Shown: piece after piece, positions 37,301 through 50,770 of the stretch
How positions within the stretch are numbered: the stretch's first letter is position 1
How the letters are laid out: the number at the start of each line of letters is the position of its first letter
Assembly: GCA_021442155.1 (NCBI GenBank)
Contig: CM038225.1
Location: 81,976,925-82,040,924, forward strand
DNA length: 64,000 nucleotides
Reading direction: 5' to 3'
Source: Cymbidium sinense
Lineage: Eukaryota; Streptophyta; Magnoliopsida; Asparagales; Orchidaceae
The notes under the pieces: generated by a model
Seen by the model: the letters and a program-made list of their open reading frames with translations, nothing else
What the model was told of the DNA's origin: nothing
Database searches by the model: none
Position numbers and translations under genes: made by a program

Positions 37301-37439
37301 CATGTCCGGAAGATGAGTCCATTTCAATACGGGTCCAAAATAGACAAGTCATATCCCTTATCGATGCTGAACTCATCGAGACTTTCTGGGAGGTTGTTGT
37401 TATTATAAGGATAAGGAGGATTGGAGGCAACCGCTCATA

Positions 37440-38712
37440 GACTATTTGAACACCAAAAACTACCTCAAGAAAAGTCACAAGCCCATCAGTGAAATAGAGC
37501 TCTCTCCTATGCTCTTGATGGCACCATACCCATTGATCCTTGACCAAATGTGGTTATATTATTTAGATAAACATGAAGCCCATGACATCATAACCAAGGT
37601 ACATTCAGGTCTATGCAGAGCACATCAATCCGATCTGAAGATGAAGATGAAGATCGAGAGACTATGATACTACTGGTCTTCGATGATTACAGACTGCATA
37701 AATGTAGCTAGGAGATGCCATCAGTGTAAGGTTCATGGTGTGATCTTACATCAATCACCCAACATTCTACACCCTACGTTGGCCTCATGGCCATAAAAGT
37801 GTTGGGGTACTGACATTGTGGGTCTGATCGATCCTCCTTCTTCTAAGGGTCATCGGTTCATCTTAGCTACCACTGACTACTTTTTCAAGTGGGTGGAGGC
37901 AATCCCACTCAGAGAGGTCACAAGCATGTGCTTCAGTTTTTAAGGAACCATATCGTATGTAGGTTCAGGGTGCCTTGATGAATTATATCCGATAATGGTA
38001 CTACATTCCAAAACATCAATATCAATAGCTTTGCTAGGAGACACATTATAGATTGGAGATATTCCACCATCTACCACCCCAGAGCAAATGGCTTAGCAGA
38101 AGCATTCAACAAAATACTCATCCAAATACTAAAGAAGATACTTGACGATAATAAGCGGTAGTGGAATAAGCAGTTGGTTGAAGTCTTGTGGGCCTACCGC
38201 ACCACATATCGAACCCCAACTCAATCTACCCTATTTTTCTTAGTGTATGGGTCTGAAGCTATTCTACTTTTGGAAGTTCAACTCCCATCACTAATAATAG
38301 CATTGGGTAGCAAGATCACTACAGAGCAGAATGCAAAGTTATGGTTAGAAGGCTCGAAGGTTTGTAGGAAAGTTGCCTATGGGCCTGCCAAAACCTCAAG
38401 TTGTATAAGACCAAAATGATTCAAGCTCACAACAAGCTGGTCCGCCTTAGGTCTTTTCGAGTAAAAGAACTTGTGTTAGTCCTAAGGAGACCAATTATTG
38501 CTCATCGAAAGATGGGAGGCAAGTTTGAACCCACTTGGGAAGGCCCCTATGTCATAGAGAAGGCCTACCAAGGAGGATCATATCAGCTTATTGATTGTAA
38601 AGGGAAACACCCGATGCTTCCAAATAATGAGCTCTATTTAAAAAAAATATTATCCATAAAAATCATGTTTGAAAATAATTCTATCAATCAACAAAAATTT
38701 GATTCCATTTAA
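37440..38712 (+). pseudogene. Element II integrase relic
   Basis: Unlike element I, this copy keeps the zinc-binding domain: VHSGLCRAHQ and CINVARRCHQC, in the order H, H, C, C (37598-37732). The rve core has WGTDIVG with the first Asp (37812-37814), IISDNGTTF with the second (37991-37993) and NGLAEAFNK with the Glu (38099-38101), so all three catalytic acids survive. The C-terminal part is open at 38174-38419 and 38401-38712, with GPYVIEKAYQGGSYQLID near the end. Stops include TAA at about 37797 and TAG at about 38159. Confidence 0.85.
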
Positions 38713-41700
38713 TCAAAATCTTCTCTTTTTTTGAAGCGTTATTTGCTTGTCTTGTGATTCTATTATGACGTGTTTAGGGTAGGAGTAAGAGTCCCCCAGT
38801 TACATCATATCCCTCTTTCACAACATAAACACAATCTCCCTAACGCTATTAGAATAGGTGTGAGAGAACCTAAGAGGCATCCTATTTCGATTAGCAAACT
38901 AAGTTAGGTGTGAGAGAACCCAAGTGGCATCCTTTCTTAGTGAGAATTCCCATTTGCCTCCCGTGGCACCATATCATCAAAATCCCCAAGCGTGTTTAGG
39001 GTAGGTGTAAGAGTCCCCTAGAGGTGTCCTATTCCTTTTAACACAAGCACAAAATAAACATATATATTTGTCTTGGGCTACTTTGATGTGGGAGCAAGCC
39101 ACTTGTGGTACTCACTCATTAGCTGCACTAGGTCAGGTCTACATGCTACCTCGATAGTATGCCACCCTAGTGATCACTTGTTTGGAAGATGTGAGTCCCC
39201 GCACTTTCTTCCTAACTTAACCATTGTAAACCAAAGAGTGCCTTGTTAGCATGGTAGACTTCACTACCCAGCTAGTAAGAGACCCCATGTTGATTTTGTT
39301 TAAGAGGATGTGAGTCCCTGATCTTTCTTCTTGAACTAATCATCATGATCTAACTAGGTCAAGTATATTTGAAGTTTAGGATAAGTCCTTTAAAGGCACC
39401 TTTCTTCTTGACTACATTTGAGTTGATGTAAGTCCTCCAATGGCATTCACTCAGTAATCGCCCTAAGTCGGATGGCACCTATCAAGCCAAAGATAGACTA
39501 TCCTAGTAATCAGTTCTACTATAAGAGGATGTGAGTCCTCGAGCTTTCTTCCTAAACTGATTGTTGCAAACTAACGAGCACCTTAGGTTGGTTGATGTTT
39601 GCTATACTGACAGTGACTCACCCGGTGGATACACCACTCGCATGTGAGTCCCCACTTTCTCCTTGAGTTGGACATAAATACCTATGTGATATGATAGCCA
39701 TATCATCTTCTCCGTGGTTTTGGATTAAGCCCTTAGCGCCCTCTCCCTATGAGCATTTTATTTGGATCACGCCCCCGACCAGACACAACTCAAAGTTACT
39801 CTTGAATTGGACAATCCCCTTTCCTAGTACCCACCCCGTGGTTGGAGAATTTTTTTAGTGGATGTGATTCTCCTTTGGTTGATTAGAGATGGTAGGTCGA
39901 TAAGCTCCTTCCTTTGATCCCTCGCAAACTAACAAGGTCCATGATAACTAAACAAAATAAAATAAACAAAATTAATTCACTTATGGATTAGGAATTCAAG
40001 CCCCCAAAGGATCCCTTTTCCCAAGCAGGCATCCTATCTTTAGGGCAGTGTCAGCAGAACTCCTTATAGAAATTTCCTGACAACCTGAGTTAAGATAAAT
40101 TCCCATTTCACTCACTGCAGGGTTCAATGTTTACAAGCAAGCAGGTCATTCCACTTTGGAAGATGTAAGACTATGACACATTATTTCTAGCATGATTATC
40201 GCAAACTGACGTACAACCCTAGGTCAGGTTTAATTTGTTTCCCAAAGAAACCAATCACCACAGTGGTCTTTTGTAATAGAAGATATGACTCTCGAGCTTT
40301 CTTCCCTTAAATTGATCATTGCAAACTGAAAGGCAATCCTTTGGTCGAATAGTTCTCTCATCGGCCAAGAAGCTACTCCCTTTGGTTCAGTAAATCTGAA
40401 ATAGGTCTTAGGTGATATAAGCTCCTTCTCGATTTGATCCATTACAAACCAATGGAATCCATCAAAATAAACTAAAAAAATGAAATTAACCTTGACTATC
40501 TTTGAGTTGATCTAAGTCCCCCAGCGGCATTCACCTAATAGTCAGCCCTAGGTCAGGTTCAATTTGTTTCCCAAAGCAATCGATCACCCCGGTGGTTTCT
40601 TATTTCTAGAAGATGTGAGTCCCCATTCTTTCTTCTTAAGACTTGACCATTGCAAATCAAAAAGCATTCCCCTTGTTTTTATAGTCCTACCTTGTGGTTA
40701 GTATACTACTCCCTTTGGATTCGTAAGTCTGAGTTTAGTCTAGGCCTCTATAGCCTCTACTTAGTGCAATCCATCGCAAACCAATGGGACCCATAAAAAG
40801 AAATCTAAAAATGAAATTAATCTTGACTATGTTTGAGTTGATCTAAGTCCCCCAATGACATTCACTGAATAGTCAGCCCTAGGTTGGGTTCAATCTATTG
40901 CCTTTCCAATAGATCACCCCCAGCAACTGGTCCCTACTTTGGAGGATGTAAGTCTACTATGCTTTCTTCCTAGTACAACTGTTGCATACCAAAAGGCATC
41001 CCTTTGGTTGGCTAGTCCTATTATTTGTTTAGTAGACTACCCATTTGGATTGGTAAATCTGAGTTAGGTCTAGGCCTCCATGGCTCCTATTTAGTACGAT
41101 CCACAGCAAATCAATAGAGTCTATTTCAAAATCCAAAATTAAAAATCTGAAACAAATAAAATGGAAACAATCAATCAATCCAAATCGAATATTTTGCTCC
41201 TGCTCAATAAGATGCAAATATTTCTAGCTTCCCCAGTGGATCCAAAATTCTAATCCCTCAGTGGATTCCATAACCTTGCCTTCCTTGTGGATGACTTAAA
41301 CTTACCTCCCCAGTGGAGAGTTCACTTTTCTATCCCCAGTGGAGTCAACATAAACACAATTAAACAGACAACAAATTGAAACAAATTCAACCTCTTCCCT
41401 AGCAAAACTTAATTGAACAAATCAAATTTCTCCCTAGCGAGACTCAAATCAAATCAAACCTCTCATCCCTTTATGATGACTTGAACCTGCTTCCCTAGTG
41501 GAAGGTTGACATACTCTATTCCTAGTGGATTCCTCCTTCTCTCTCTTATGTCCTTGACATAAGTAGAGCCACATTGCACAAAGTTCTGGATTTCTTCTAC
41601 ACCTTGGGAGTAGATCTTTCTGTCTTGTGATCGTGTTGATCATTTTGGTCAACACACAATGCATGTTCTCTGTCATCACCACACCACACCTATTGCCCTT
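38713..41700 (+). repeat. Element II 3' non-coding tract with degenerate repeats
   Basis: No gene is supported. Near its start, four related segments with AGGTGTGAGAGAACC or AGGAGTAAGAGTCCC lie at about 38773, 38849, 38906 and 38999; element I has one, at about 13710. The rest is the degenerate repeat described for 13611-16479, with many CCCAGTGG words from 40500 to 41520. The polypurine tract before the LTR has lost its G run (CTATTGCCCTT at 41690-41700). Confidence 0.6.
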
Positions 41701-42714
41701 TGTTGACCTCATTTTTAGGATGAGCTCTCAACCCCTTTATCTTAGACATAGGACTCCTCTTAGACTTTAAGATATCCCTAGTCTTAAGACACATCTAGTG
41801 ATTACATGGACACTCAACCTAACCCTAGAGACTTAGAAGAGTTAGCCATAGGAATACGTCATGCCTGAGGGGTATTAGGAGAATTTGCCTACCCTATAGC
41901 TTGAACCACATTTCTCACTTCCTTCCTTCAAGTCAAACTCCAAATCAAATCAACATCAAACCTAAATCAATTCCATCTTAATTGATTTTCTTCAATCTGA
42001 AATCAATGTCAAATGATTGAAACTCATGATTGAAACTTATGATTGAAGCCCATGATTGAAATTCCAAGTTCAAAATATTTCCTAAGTCCTTTAATCTCCT
42101 TTTAAATCAAATCTAAATCAAATCTAAATCAATTCAAAGTCATGAAATTTTCTCACAACCCATTTATATTCTCATTTATATTCACTTATATAAATGAAAT
42201 ATAAATTCAAATCAAACTAAATCCAAAATTCAAATCCAAATCATAAATCTCTCCTAAGTCATTTTGATTCCCTCTTAAGGACTTAGCCTAGATCAAGTTC
42301 CTTCAAATCCTTGAAATTTTCTCATAACCAATTTATATTCTCATTTATATTCACATATATAAATAAAATATAAATTCAAATAACCAAATCCAACTCAAAT
42401 TCAGTCAAAATCCAACCTAAGCCTTTCAAGTAAAAATCTTGAACTTAGCCAAATCAATTTCAAATCAAGCCAAACTCTTGATTTTTCTTCATGATTCAAT
42501 CAATCCTTCAATCATAAATCCAAATATAAATGTAAACTTCAATCACCAAACCAAAACTCAATTGAAAAATCAAACCCAAGTCAAACTCATGTTCACCCTT
42601 TTGAACTTGAAATTGTCAAATGAACCAAAGCTCATTTGATTTCAAACCACTTGCAAATGGATTTATATTTCAACCATGAGTCAATATATGAGTTCAATCA
42701 AACTCAAATCAAGC

Positions 42715-43540
42715 TTTGACCAAACCATTTGACCCACTTAGGCTCACTTGACCTAAAGTGACCAAAAGTACTCTTATAAGCCAAATTGTAATCCTAATCA
42801 AATTAGATTGAACTAAGCCCACCTAAGCCTCTCAGCATGATCAACAATCATCATGAGATGATCAATCACTTGGGTGAAACCAAGTCAAACCTAAGGGTTG
42901 ACCAAGTCAACACAGACAAAATAAAACCCAACATAGCCAAAATCTACCATAAGCCAAATTGATTGAAACCATTGATCAAAACTCATTCATGATCAATGTG
43001 TGAACTTGACCAAGTCAACATTTGAGCCTAACCTAGCTCACTTGGCCACTTGACCTAAAAAGTCAAAATGTGTCAAAACTTGATCTATGCCAAATTTATT
43101 GAAACCAATGGGTCAAGTTCATTCCAAAATGATTGATGAACTTGACCAAAGCCTCAATTGGCCAACTAGACCTAACCTAGCCCAATTGACCTTGAACCCA
43201 ACTTGACCTAAAGGGTCATATTGAGCCAAATTCAAACTTAACCAAAATTGATTCGAAATAAAGGTACCAATCCAATTCATATGACCAAATAAACCTAAAC
43301 CAACCCATGACCGAACCCAAATAGGTCAAATGGGTCATATTGGTCAACTTGACTCATTTGACCTAAATGAACTCAATTGAACCAAAACAAAATATAAACT
43401 AAATTGAATCAAACCAAAGTCACCAAAACATTTCAAATGATTATATGAACTTGACCCAACCCTTGGTTTGACCCAATTTGACCAATTGGTCAACTTGACC
43501 CATTTTGACCTAAATGGGTCAACATGAGCCAAATCACATC
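42715..43540 (+). promoter_or_regulatory. W-box-like cluster in element II 3' LTR, palindrome 43478-43493
   Basis: Dense TTGACC words occur with the perfect palindrome TTGACCAATTGGTCAA. Confidence 0.5.
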
Positions 43541-46500
43541 AAACCAACTCCAAATTCAATGAAACTTGGCCTAACCCATTTTTCAAACATAACAAACATA
43601 TTCAAATTGAAACCCAAGCCAAATGACCATTTTACCTCTAGGCCATAGGGTAACCCAAAATCAAAACCACTTAAAATTTGGTCAATTCCTTTTCATGGAC
43701 ACTTGGCATCCTCTTAGTAGACCTTGTGCACATGACCCAATGGGTTTGGGTCAGCCAAACCCAACACAAACCTAAAACTGACCACCTCCTTTGAAAATGG
43801 CCACATGGAATCCTCCCTCCAACATGTTTGAGCACATGGAAACTTCACCCACTCCTCCTCTGGCCAAAATTGAATGTCATGCCACTCTAAATAGATCAAA
43901 CAACCCATTGAATAGGGTCAATTGGATCAAAATGACATCTCCTTGCCCGGCCGTCTGATTGCTCTAGGGGGAGATATACTCCCCCTAATTTGATTTCATT
44001 TGCACAGTCCCTAATTTGATTGAGTAAGAGGAAGCCAGTGAAGTCATTCCCAGCCTCCCTAGGCTCCCTCAAGTAATTCCCAAATTTCATTTTCTCAATT
44101 TTCATAGATTGAAAATAGGAGAGCTCCACTGAAAATCCAACTTAGCCCACACTCAATATCAACCTAACTCACATTGCAAGCATCCTCAAGGAACTCAATC
44201 GAGTTCACCCAAGTTTTTTCCCAAGCTCCAAAGGCAAGGGAGGCTATTTTAATCAAATCCGTAAAGAAGTGAAGGTGGACTTGGCCCATAGGAGGATCCA
44301 CCCAATCTCAAGACCTCAAACTCTTAATAAAGCTTCATCTCCACTAGACTAAGCTTCTTCAAGGGAATCGAGTGTCGTTGATCACCTCCGTGAGGTATGC
44401 CATTAAATTGAGCTTAATCTAGATGTGGTCTGGTCCTTTATGAAGTAAATGGTCACCCTATGAGATTCTAGCCATTAGATGTGATCCCCTTTCCCTTTAG
44501 ATGATGTGGGTTGAGTTTCAATCCACCGAGCTTAATCGGATCTTCTCTAGAAGATGGTGTCCATTCTCATAGAAGAATGGGGAGGATCATGGGCCATCCA
44601 TCCGTATATTTTGGATGGACGACCATGATCAAAGACACATAGATCACATGATTTAATCGCGGCTACCTCAACCGTCCGATCCTTGATCGAACGACTGAGG
44701 GGAAAACACATGGCACCGTCACTGACATGGTGCTACGATGTGATAAATTAAATATTGAATCCCATCATGCCACGTGGAAAGCGCATGCCGCATCAGCGGT
44801 CCACATGGCACCGACGAGATTAAACATTTAATTAGGCTATTAAATCACCTAATTAGTCATGGAAACTTTCTAAATTCATATCTAAGCCTAGGAAAAATAA
44901 AAAATTATGAAATAAACTGCATTGGATAACTAATTGAACATAGAATATTATAAAAATAATTTTAATGGATTTTGAATAGTACTTCTCTCTATATTTGGGT
45001 TTTATTAGGAATGTCATTTTCCTAATTACCCTCTAATTACTCCACTGATTAATCCCAAACTTCTTTTGCATATAAAGTGGGATGACTCCTGCCTCCCCTA
45101 ATTTTCTTGAGATTTATTGGTAGTTTAATTATAGGGATTGCTATTTCATTCCTTAATCACTCCCTTAATGTAATTAAGATTAATTAATGGTATGATTAGT
45201 GATTTAACCCTCTGATTGAGTCAATTAAGTTTTGATTAAGTGGATGTGAGGTTTAGGGAATAATTTTTGAATATTTTCCTTAAGATATTCCTTAAACCCC
45301 TTTTCTTCCTTAATTTAACCTTAATTAAAGGTTAATTCACTAATTATCCCCTAAATTAATCTCATAAAATTCTAAAACTTTTCAGAACTCAATCTATATT
45401 GGGTAGATGCATAGGTGTTCAAAAACCTAAGTACATTAAGGAAATTAAAATCCAACTCACATGTGTGAGAGGGGTTATGAAATTACTTAACTTAAACTCC
45501 TTAGCTTAATTAATCATTAATCATGAGCCAATTGCATTAGGTACCTTTCTTTCCTAAGTGCATTATTGATTTAAATTCCTTGTGTGATTTTATATCATAT
45601 CATTATCTCATAATTATTTGATTAACTATGCTAAGGTGGTGTAGGTAAGGGGTAATTAACACACTCAATTTATACCTTAACCTAATCAATATGTAAAAAT
45701 CATCTAATAATCCTAAGAACAAACCAAATCAACAAATACATGTGGGAATGGGTTAGGAGCAGCAAACTCACCTCACATTTCTCAAATTAAATCAAACTCA
45801 AAACAAAATCAAACCTTCCTTAAAAATAATTTGATTTGCTTTAAGCTTTCTTATTTTATAAGATTGTCTTTAAGAATTAATTAGGGTGAATGTGTTTTCA
45901 AACTTTCATCACTTTAGTTATTTCTTAACATACTAACTGTGTATGTCATATGAATTTCATGCATTCATGCTTTTCAAAAATCAAATTAAAAATGAAACAT
46001 TTTCTTTATGTCAAATTGCATGTTTTGGCTAAAGTAAAAATATGAATGGCTATTATCACTACTAAATCCAAAATTAATTTCAAAAATCTATAAATCAAAC
46101 AACTAAAACTGAAAGTTTGCTATTTATAATTATTTATAAGCTTGCATGTTGATATAAATATGAAGTTGTGCATAGTTTAGCTCTCCGTCTCCTTTCTTTT
46201 AGCATAGTTTTGAATAGGATTTGTCAAAGTGTATAGTTCATTTGAAAAGAACACAGCACTTGCGTAACCCCATTCCTATTCATTCCAATGCTATTACCTA
46301 AGAGGGATACTCACACTTGTACATATAAATTGCATCAACAAAATAAATAAATAAAAAAAACTTTTTTGCATCTCTCTTTCTCTATTCATTTCTTTTGTAC
46401 ATGTATTTGTATTTAAGGAAAGTGATATATTAGTCTAGACAACCCCAGGGTTGCAAGGCTTTAAGTAGCCCTAAGTAAGTATTGTACCTTACACTCCTCA

Positions 46501-48782
46501 TGCTAATAATGGCATCGTAGTCACTTATGTCTTTCATACATTTACATGTGCATGTGAATAATGGATAAAAGAAACCCCTCTTTTCTACTTAATGAAAATC
46601 ATGCATCATAAAGCCTTCCAATTTTCTTAAGTAACATTTCTTAGCATTCATCATAAAGTGTGCTAAACATTTCCATTTGTATGTATAGATATGCTTATGA
46701 TTCATTCATATGCATGTTATACATGTTGGGAAAGAAATGAAGTGATGTGTATTTTGGTGATATTAATTCACTTTACTTGATCTTAAAATGCCTTTCTTTT
46801 GAATAGGTTTGTTTAAGAAAAATTTAAACTTAGGATTAATTAAAACATTCACTAAACAAAATTAAACATGAATCTACTTTAAAAATTACTTAAGGAAGGG
46901 AAAGAGAAGTTCTCTTTTTCCTCTCTTTACAACACTTAGTAATTAATTGTAGGATTCATTCAAACTTAAACAAAGAATAAAATAAAATTAACCCAAATCA
47001 ACTAAACACTTAAATGAAACCACCCATCTAATTTGAATATCTTCACACTTAAAAAATCTAAGCCTTAAAGACATAGCTAAGCATACCACACAAATCATTT
47101 AAAACACACACATTAGGTTAAGTCACCACTTCTAGCTTTAGGTTAGAGCAGTGCATGGCTTGATGTTTGCTTTTGTTTCATGATGTTTTATTTTAGTCTG
47201 GATGTTAGGGTGAATGTGCGTAGAATGAATGGTAGGATGATTTAGTCTAATCATTATTTTCTGCAGGGGATTGTGCTTATGGGCCGATGTAATAAAAATA
47301 TAAATGGTGCTTATACCCCTAAGCATAATCTAATAGGCTAGGTGGACTTGGTTACCCATGTGTGGGGTCCTAAGCCTAATGTAAATGCTTAGGATTTATA
47401 TGGTTTGTATAGCTAATCTTTATTTTATAGGTGTTAGTTAGATTTACTTTTCCTTTTCATGTAAATTTTACAACTAGGATTTTGGGATGAATGTTATGGG
47501 GGATTAGGTTGAGCATTGGTCATAAGATTACATCTTATGTACCATGTGAAGCCTTTGGAGTAACCACCTTCCAACCATCCAAAAGAATGAAGCAAAAGAA
47601 GAAAGAAGAAAGAAGAAAGAAGAAAGAAGAAAAGAAGAAATGAAGACCCTCATAACATGAATTCACTTACTTGATTGTAAATTAATTCACTTGTAAATCC
47701 GGGTTGTATAAGGGTAGAGCTCGGCTACCCAATTTATTTTTGAGTTTGTGCGGTGGTGCCCGACCACAAATGACTTTTTATTCTTTTGTGTTAGCTTTAT
47801 AAAATATTTGATATTTTGTTTAGCTTATGCATTAAGATGGCATATTTTTCTAGTTTCTTTCTTGCTTGATGTATGGCCTGGATGATGATTAAGCTCTTAG
47901 GAATAAATAAATCTTCTACCAAATTAATCAACTAAAAATTAAAAATAAATAACTCATAACCTCATGTAAAGCCTAAATTAAAAATCAAGATAAAAGAATT
48001 AGTAACCCCTTAGCTAGATGAGTATTTCTTTTATAAAATCATGCATAAAAGCATATTATTTCACTCTTGATTGGAGGGCTTCCACCTTTGCCAGAGAACT
48101 TGGCTTGACCTTTGAGAGCCATGGTGGAAACACACCTCTCCCCTTCTCGCTAATTTTGGAACATAATCTTACTTCTCATGCATTAGGCATATGAATCTTA
48201 TAAGCACCAGTCAAATGATTGTCCAAAAATGAAAGTAAAATGTAATATGTTTTACATTAGATCTATGTCATTTTTCATTCCCTTACATGATCTAGTCTCT
48301 TAGGGAGTGATTTTAAGGACTTAGTCTCTTTCTAAATAAATAAGAACCTAGCTATCTTGCATAAAGCATATGACTTGCCTACATGAATTTAAAATCATAA
48401 GAGGAGTTAGTTGGTAGCCACCCCCAAGTGATTGTAAGTCCAAGTAGTCATGTGATTTTTCCTCTCTTGTGGAGGCAAAACAAATACCCAATTTTACCTT
48501 AAATTTAGGTCATACTTTTGGCCCTCACCAAAGCTCCCTAAATTCAAGTTCAAAGGTTGCTTCTCCCTTCTATGGGTCATAAGCATAAATCCTCACCTCT
48601 TAGGCATTTTCATAACCTTGTATTATGGAATCATAAGCCCAAAATTCTAATAAAAATTCAACTCAAATAAATAATTCAATTTCAAAAACATAAAGCCCAA
48701 CCATAGGATAGTTTGAGATGCTCGTTAGGTTTCCTAGCATTGTGAGTATCTTCTACTCATCTTCCTTTGGCTTCGATAATAA

Positions 48783-48808
48783 CTCTCTCTCTCTCTCTCT
48801 CTCTCTCT
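48783..48808. repeat. (CT)13 microsatellite
   Basis: Uninterrupted CT dinucleotides, expanded relative to the same site of the 5' LTR (about 27372). Confidence 0.95.
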
Positions 48809-49291
48809 TTGATCAATAGCATTTGATCTTCCAAAATAAACTAATCGATTGATAGTCCTACCTATTGAAATCTTTGGAGACAACGATCATTTACCTTAAT
48901 CGAGAGTATTCCTAAAGAATCCTCTTCCTTAGGATGTAATTAACTATGGGGCTTGCCCTTGTAGGGAACTTAATGAACCCAATTTAAAATAAACCCTACT
49001 ATACTTTTCTATGTAAAGTAGGGGATGATTCTCTAGTACATATGCAGACCCATTGTCCTTAGCAGTCCTTATTGAGTTAGGTCCATTGTAGGATGGTGAC
49101 TTCTATCTTCGAGATAGTACACTTCTCCTCAATGTCATACCCGATCACCCTCAATAAGAACATCTGTGGATCTACATGGTGTCCAAAAATGCATAAAAAA
49201 AGAAGTATATTTCTATCTTCATTTTATTCCGCATAGAGTGAAGATGGAAGTATACATTCTTTTAGAAATCTCATAATAAATTTTCACCATA

Positions 49292-49296
49292 ATGGA
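49292..49296. repeat. Target-site duplication ATGGA, right copy (element II)
   Basis: It follows the terminal CACCATA of element II and matches 16828-16832. The element I LTR resumes after it. Confidence 0.75.
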
Positions 49297-49939
49297 CTTA
49301 TCCTTAACTAAATTCAAATCAATCCAAACTCAATTTACTTTCTCAAATATCAATTCAACCCTCAATAAATCTATCAAACTTACAATCAAACTCAATTCCA
49401 AAACCAAATGATTGTAGCCCATGATCAAATCCAAATATGAAGTCTTTACTAAGTCTTTTGAATCAATTTCATGAACTTAGCTAAAATATCATCTAAATCA
49501 ATCCAAAATCAATTGATTCTTTCATAATCAATTTATATCTTCAATCATCTTCCTAAATATAAATTAAATCTACATCTAAATGATCAGAACTAGATCAAAC
49601 TAAATCAAATCAATTCAAAATCCTTCCTAAGAAACATGACCCAACTCCATGGATTTAGCCAAATTCTTTCATTCCAAAGACGAAATTCAAATGATTTTCT
49701 CATGAATCAATCATACCTTTAATCATCTCCCCAAATATAAATGAAATCTCTAATCATCAAGCCTAACCAAAATCAATCCAAGTCAAACCCAACTTAACCC
49801 CTTTGACTAAAATATTCAAATGAACTAAAATCCATTTGAACCCAAACCAATTGTAATTAAATTAATACATCAATCCCAAATCCATATATAAACTTAACAA
49901 AACTCAAATCAACTCGAAATCATGCCAACTAAATCCAAT

Positions 49940-50770
49940 TGGTTTATTTATCCCAAAGTGACCAATTTGACCTATTTGAACCAAAATCCTATTCAATCCA
50001 AATCAAATTGAATTAAGCCAATCCAAACTTCATAACATGATTATTGATCACTCTAGGCTGATTAATTATCATAAATTAGGTCAAACTAAGTCAACCTAGC
50101 CCTTTGACCAAGCCCACACTCTTAACCCATATGAACCCGAACTAGCCAAATTGTAGCCCAAGCCAAATCTCTTGAAACCAATGATTCATATCAACCCAAA
50201 ATCAATACTTGAACATGACTTGACCTTCAATTGATCTAAACCAAACCCAATTGACCCTCTTGACCCAACTTGACCCAAATTGACCTAAAAGGCCAAATTG
50301 GGTCAAATCAAAATATAAACAAAATTGATTGTAACCAATGGCTCAAGTTCATTCCAAATTAACTATTGAATTTGACCAAAGCCTCAATTGAGCTCAATTG
50401 ATCCACTATACCCAAATGACATATTGAGCCCTACTTGACCTAAAGGATCAAACAAACTTGAAACATAATCAAATTCAAATTAAACTCAACCAAAGCCTAC
50501 AACATATTCCAAATAATCAACCAAACCCAAACCAAGCCATGACCCAAGCCAATTTGGCCAATTGGGTCAAATTGGTCAACTTGACCCATTTAACCCAAAT
50601 GAACTCAAATAAACCAAAACTAAATTGAACCAAACCAATGATATCAATACATCCCAAATGATCATATGAACTTTACTCAAATCTTGGTTTGACCCAATTT
50701 GACCAATTGGTCAATCTAACCTAATTTGATCTAATTTGACCTAAATTGGTCAAATTAAGCCAAATCAAAC
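49940..50770 (+). promoter_or_regulatory. W-box-like cluster in element I 3' LTR, palindrome 50699-50714
   Basis: This is the same TTGACC-rich tract, with the palindrome TTGACCAATTGGTCAA perfect although the surrounding LTR is strongly diverged from element II. Confidence 0.5.

Larger units (their letters stand above)
16833..49291 (+). mobile_element. Element II: full-length Tat-lineage Ty3/gypsy element with giant LTRs
   Basis: This complete but decayed LTR retrotransposon sits inside the 3' LTR of element I. Its order is 5' LTR, primer-binding site, structured leader, pre-gag coding region, gag, protease, RT, RNase H, archaeal-type RNase H, integrase, long 3' non-coding tract and 3' LTR. 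It spans 32.5 kb, or about 28.8 kb without the LTR copy nested in its 5' LTR. The dual RNase H and the tRNA-Arg-like primer site place it in the Tat/Ogre group. In a hand comparison of 180 aligned bases (24301-24480 versus 45712-45890) the two LTRs differ at 8 positions, so it is younger than element I but not recent. No coding region is intact. Confidence 0.85.
41701..49291 (+). mobile_element. Element II 3' LTR, 7.59 kb
   Basis: It begins TGTTGACCTC and ends TTTTCACCATA, followed by the ATGGA duplication. It is collinear with 20571-27918. It has a TTGACC-rich cluster (42715-43540, palindrome 43478-43493), purine stretches such as the GAAAGAA repeat at 47596-47640, and (CT)13 at 48783-48808 that is only (CT)4-5 in the 5' LTR. 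Minus-strand ORFs at 43344-43532, 43714-43908 and 43896-44129 are not supported as genes. Confidence 0.85.
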
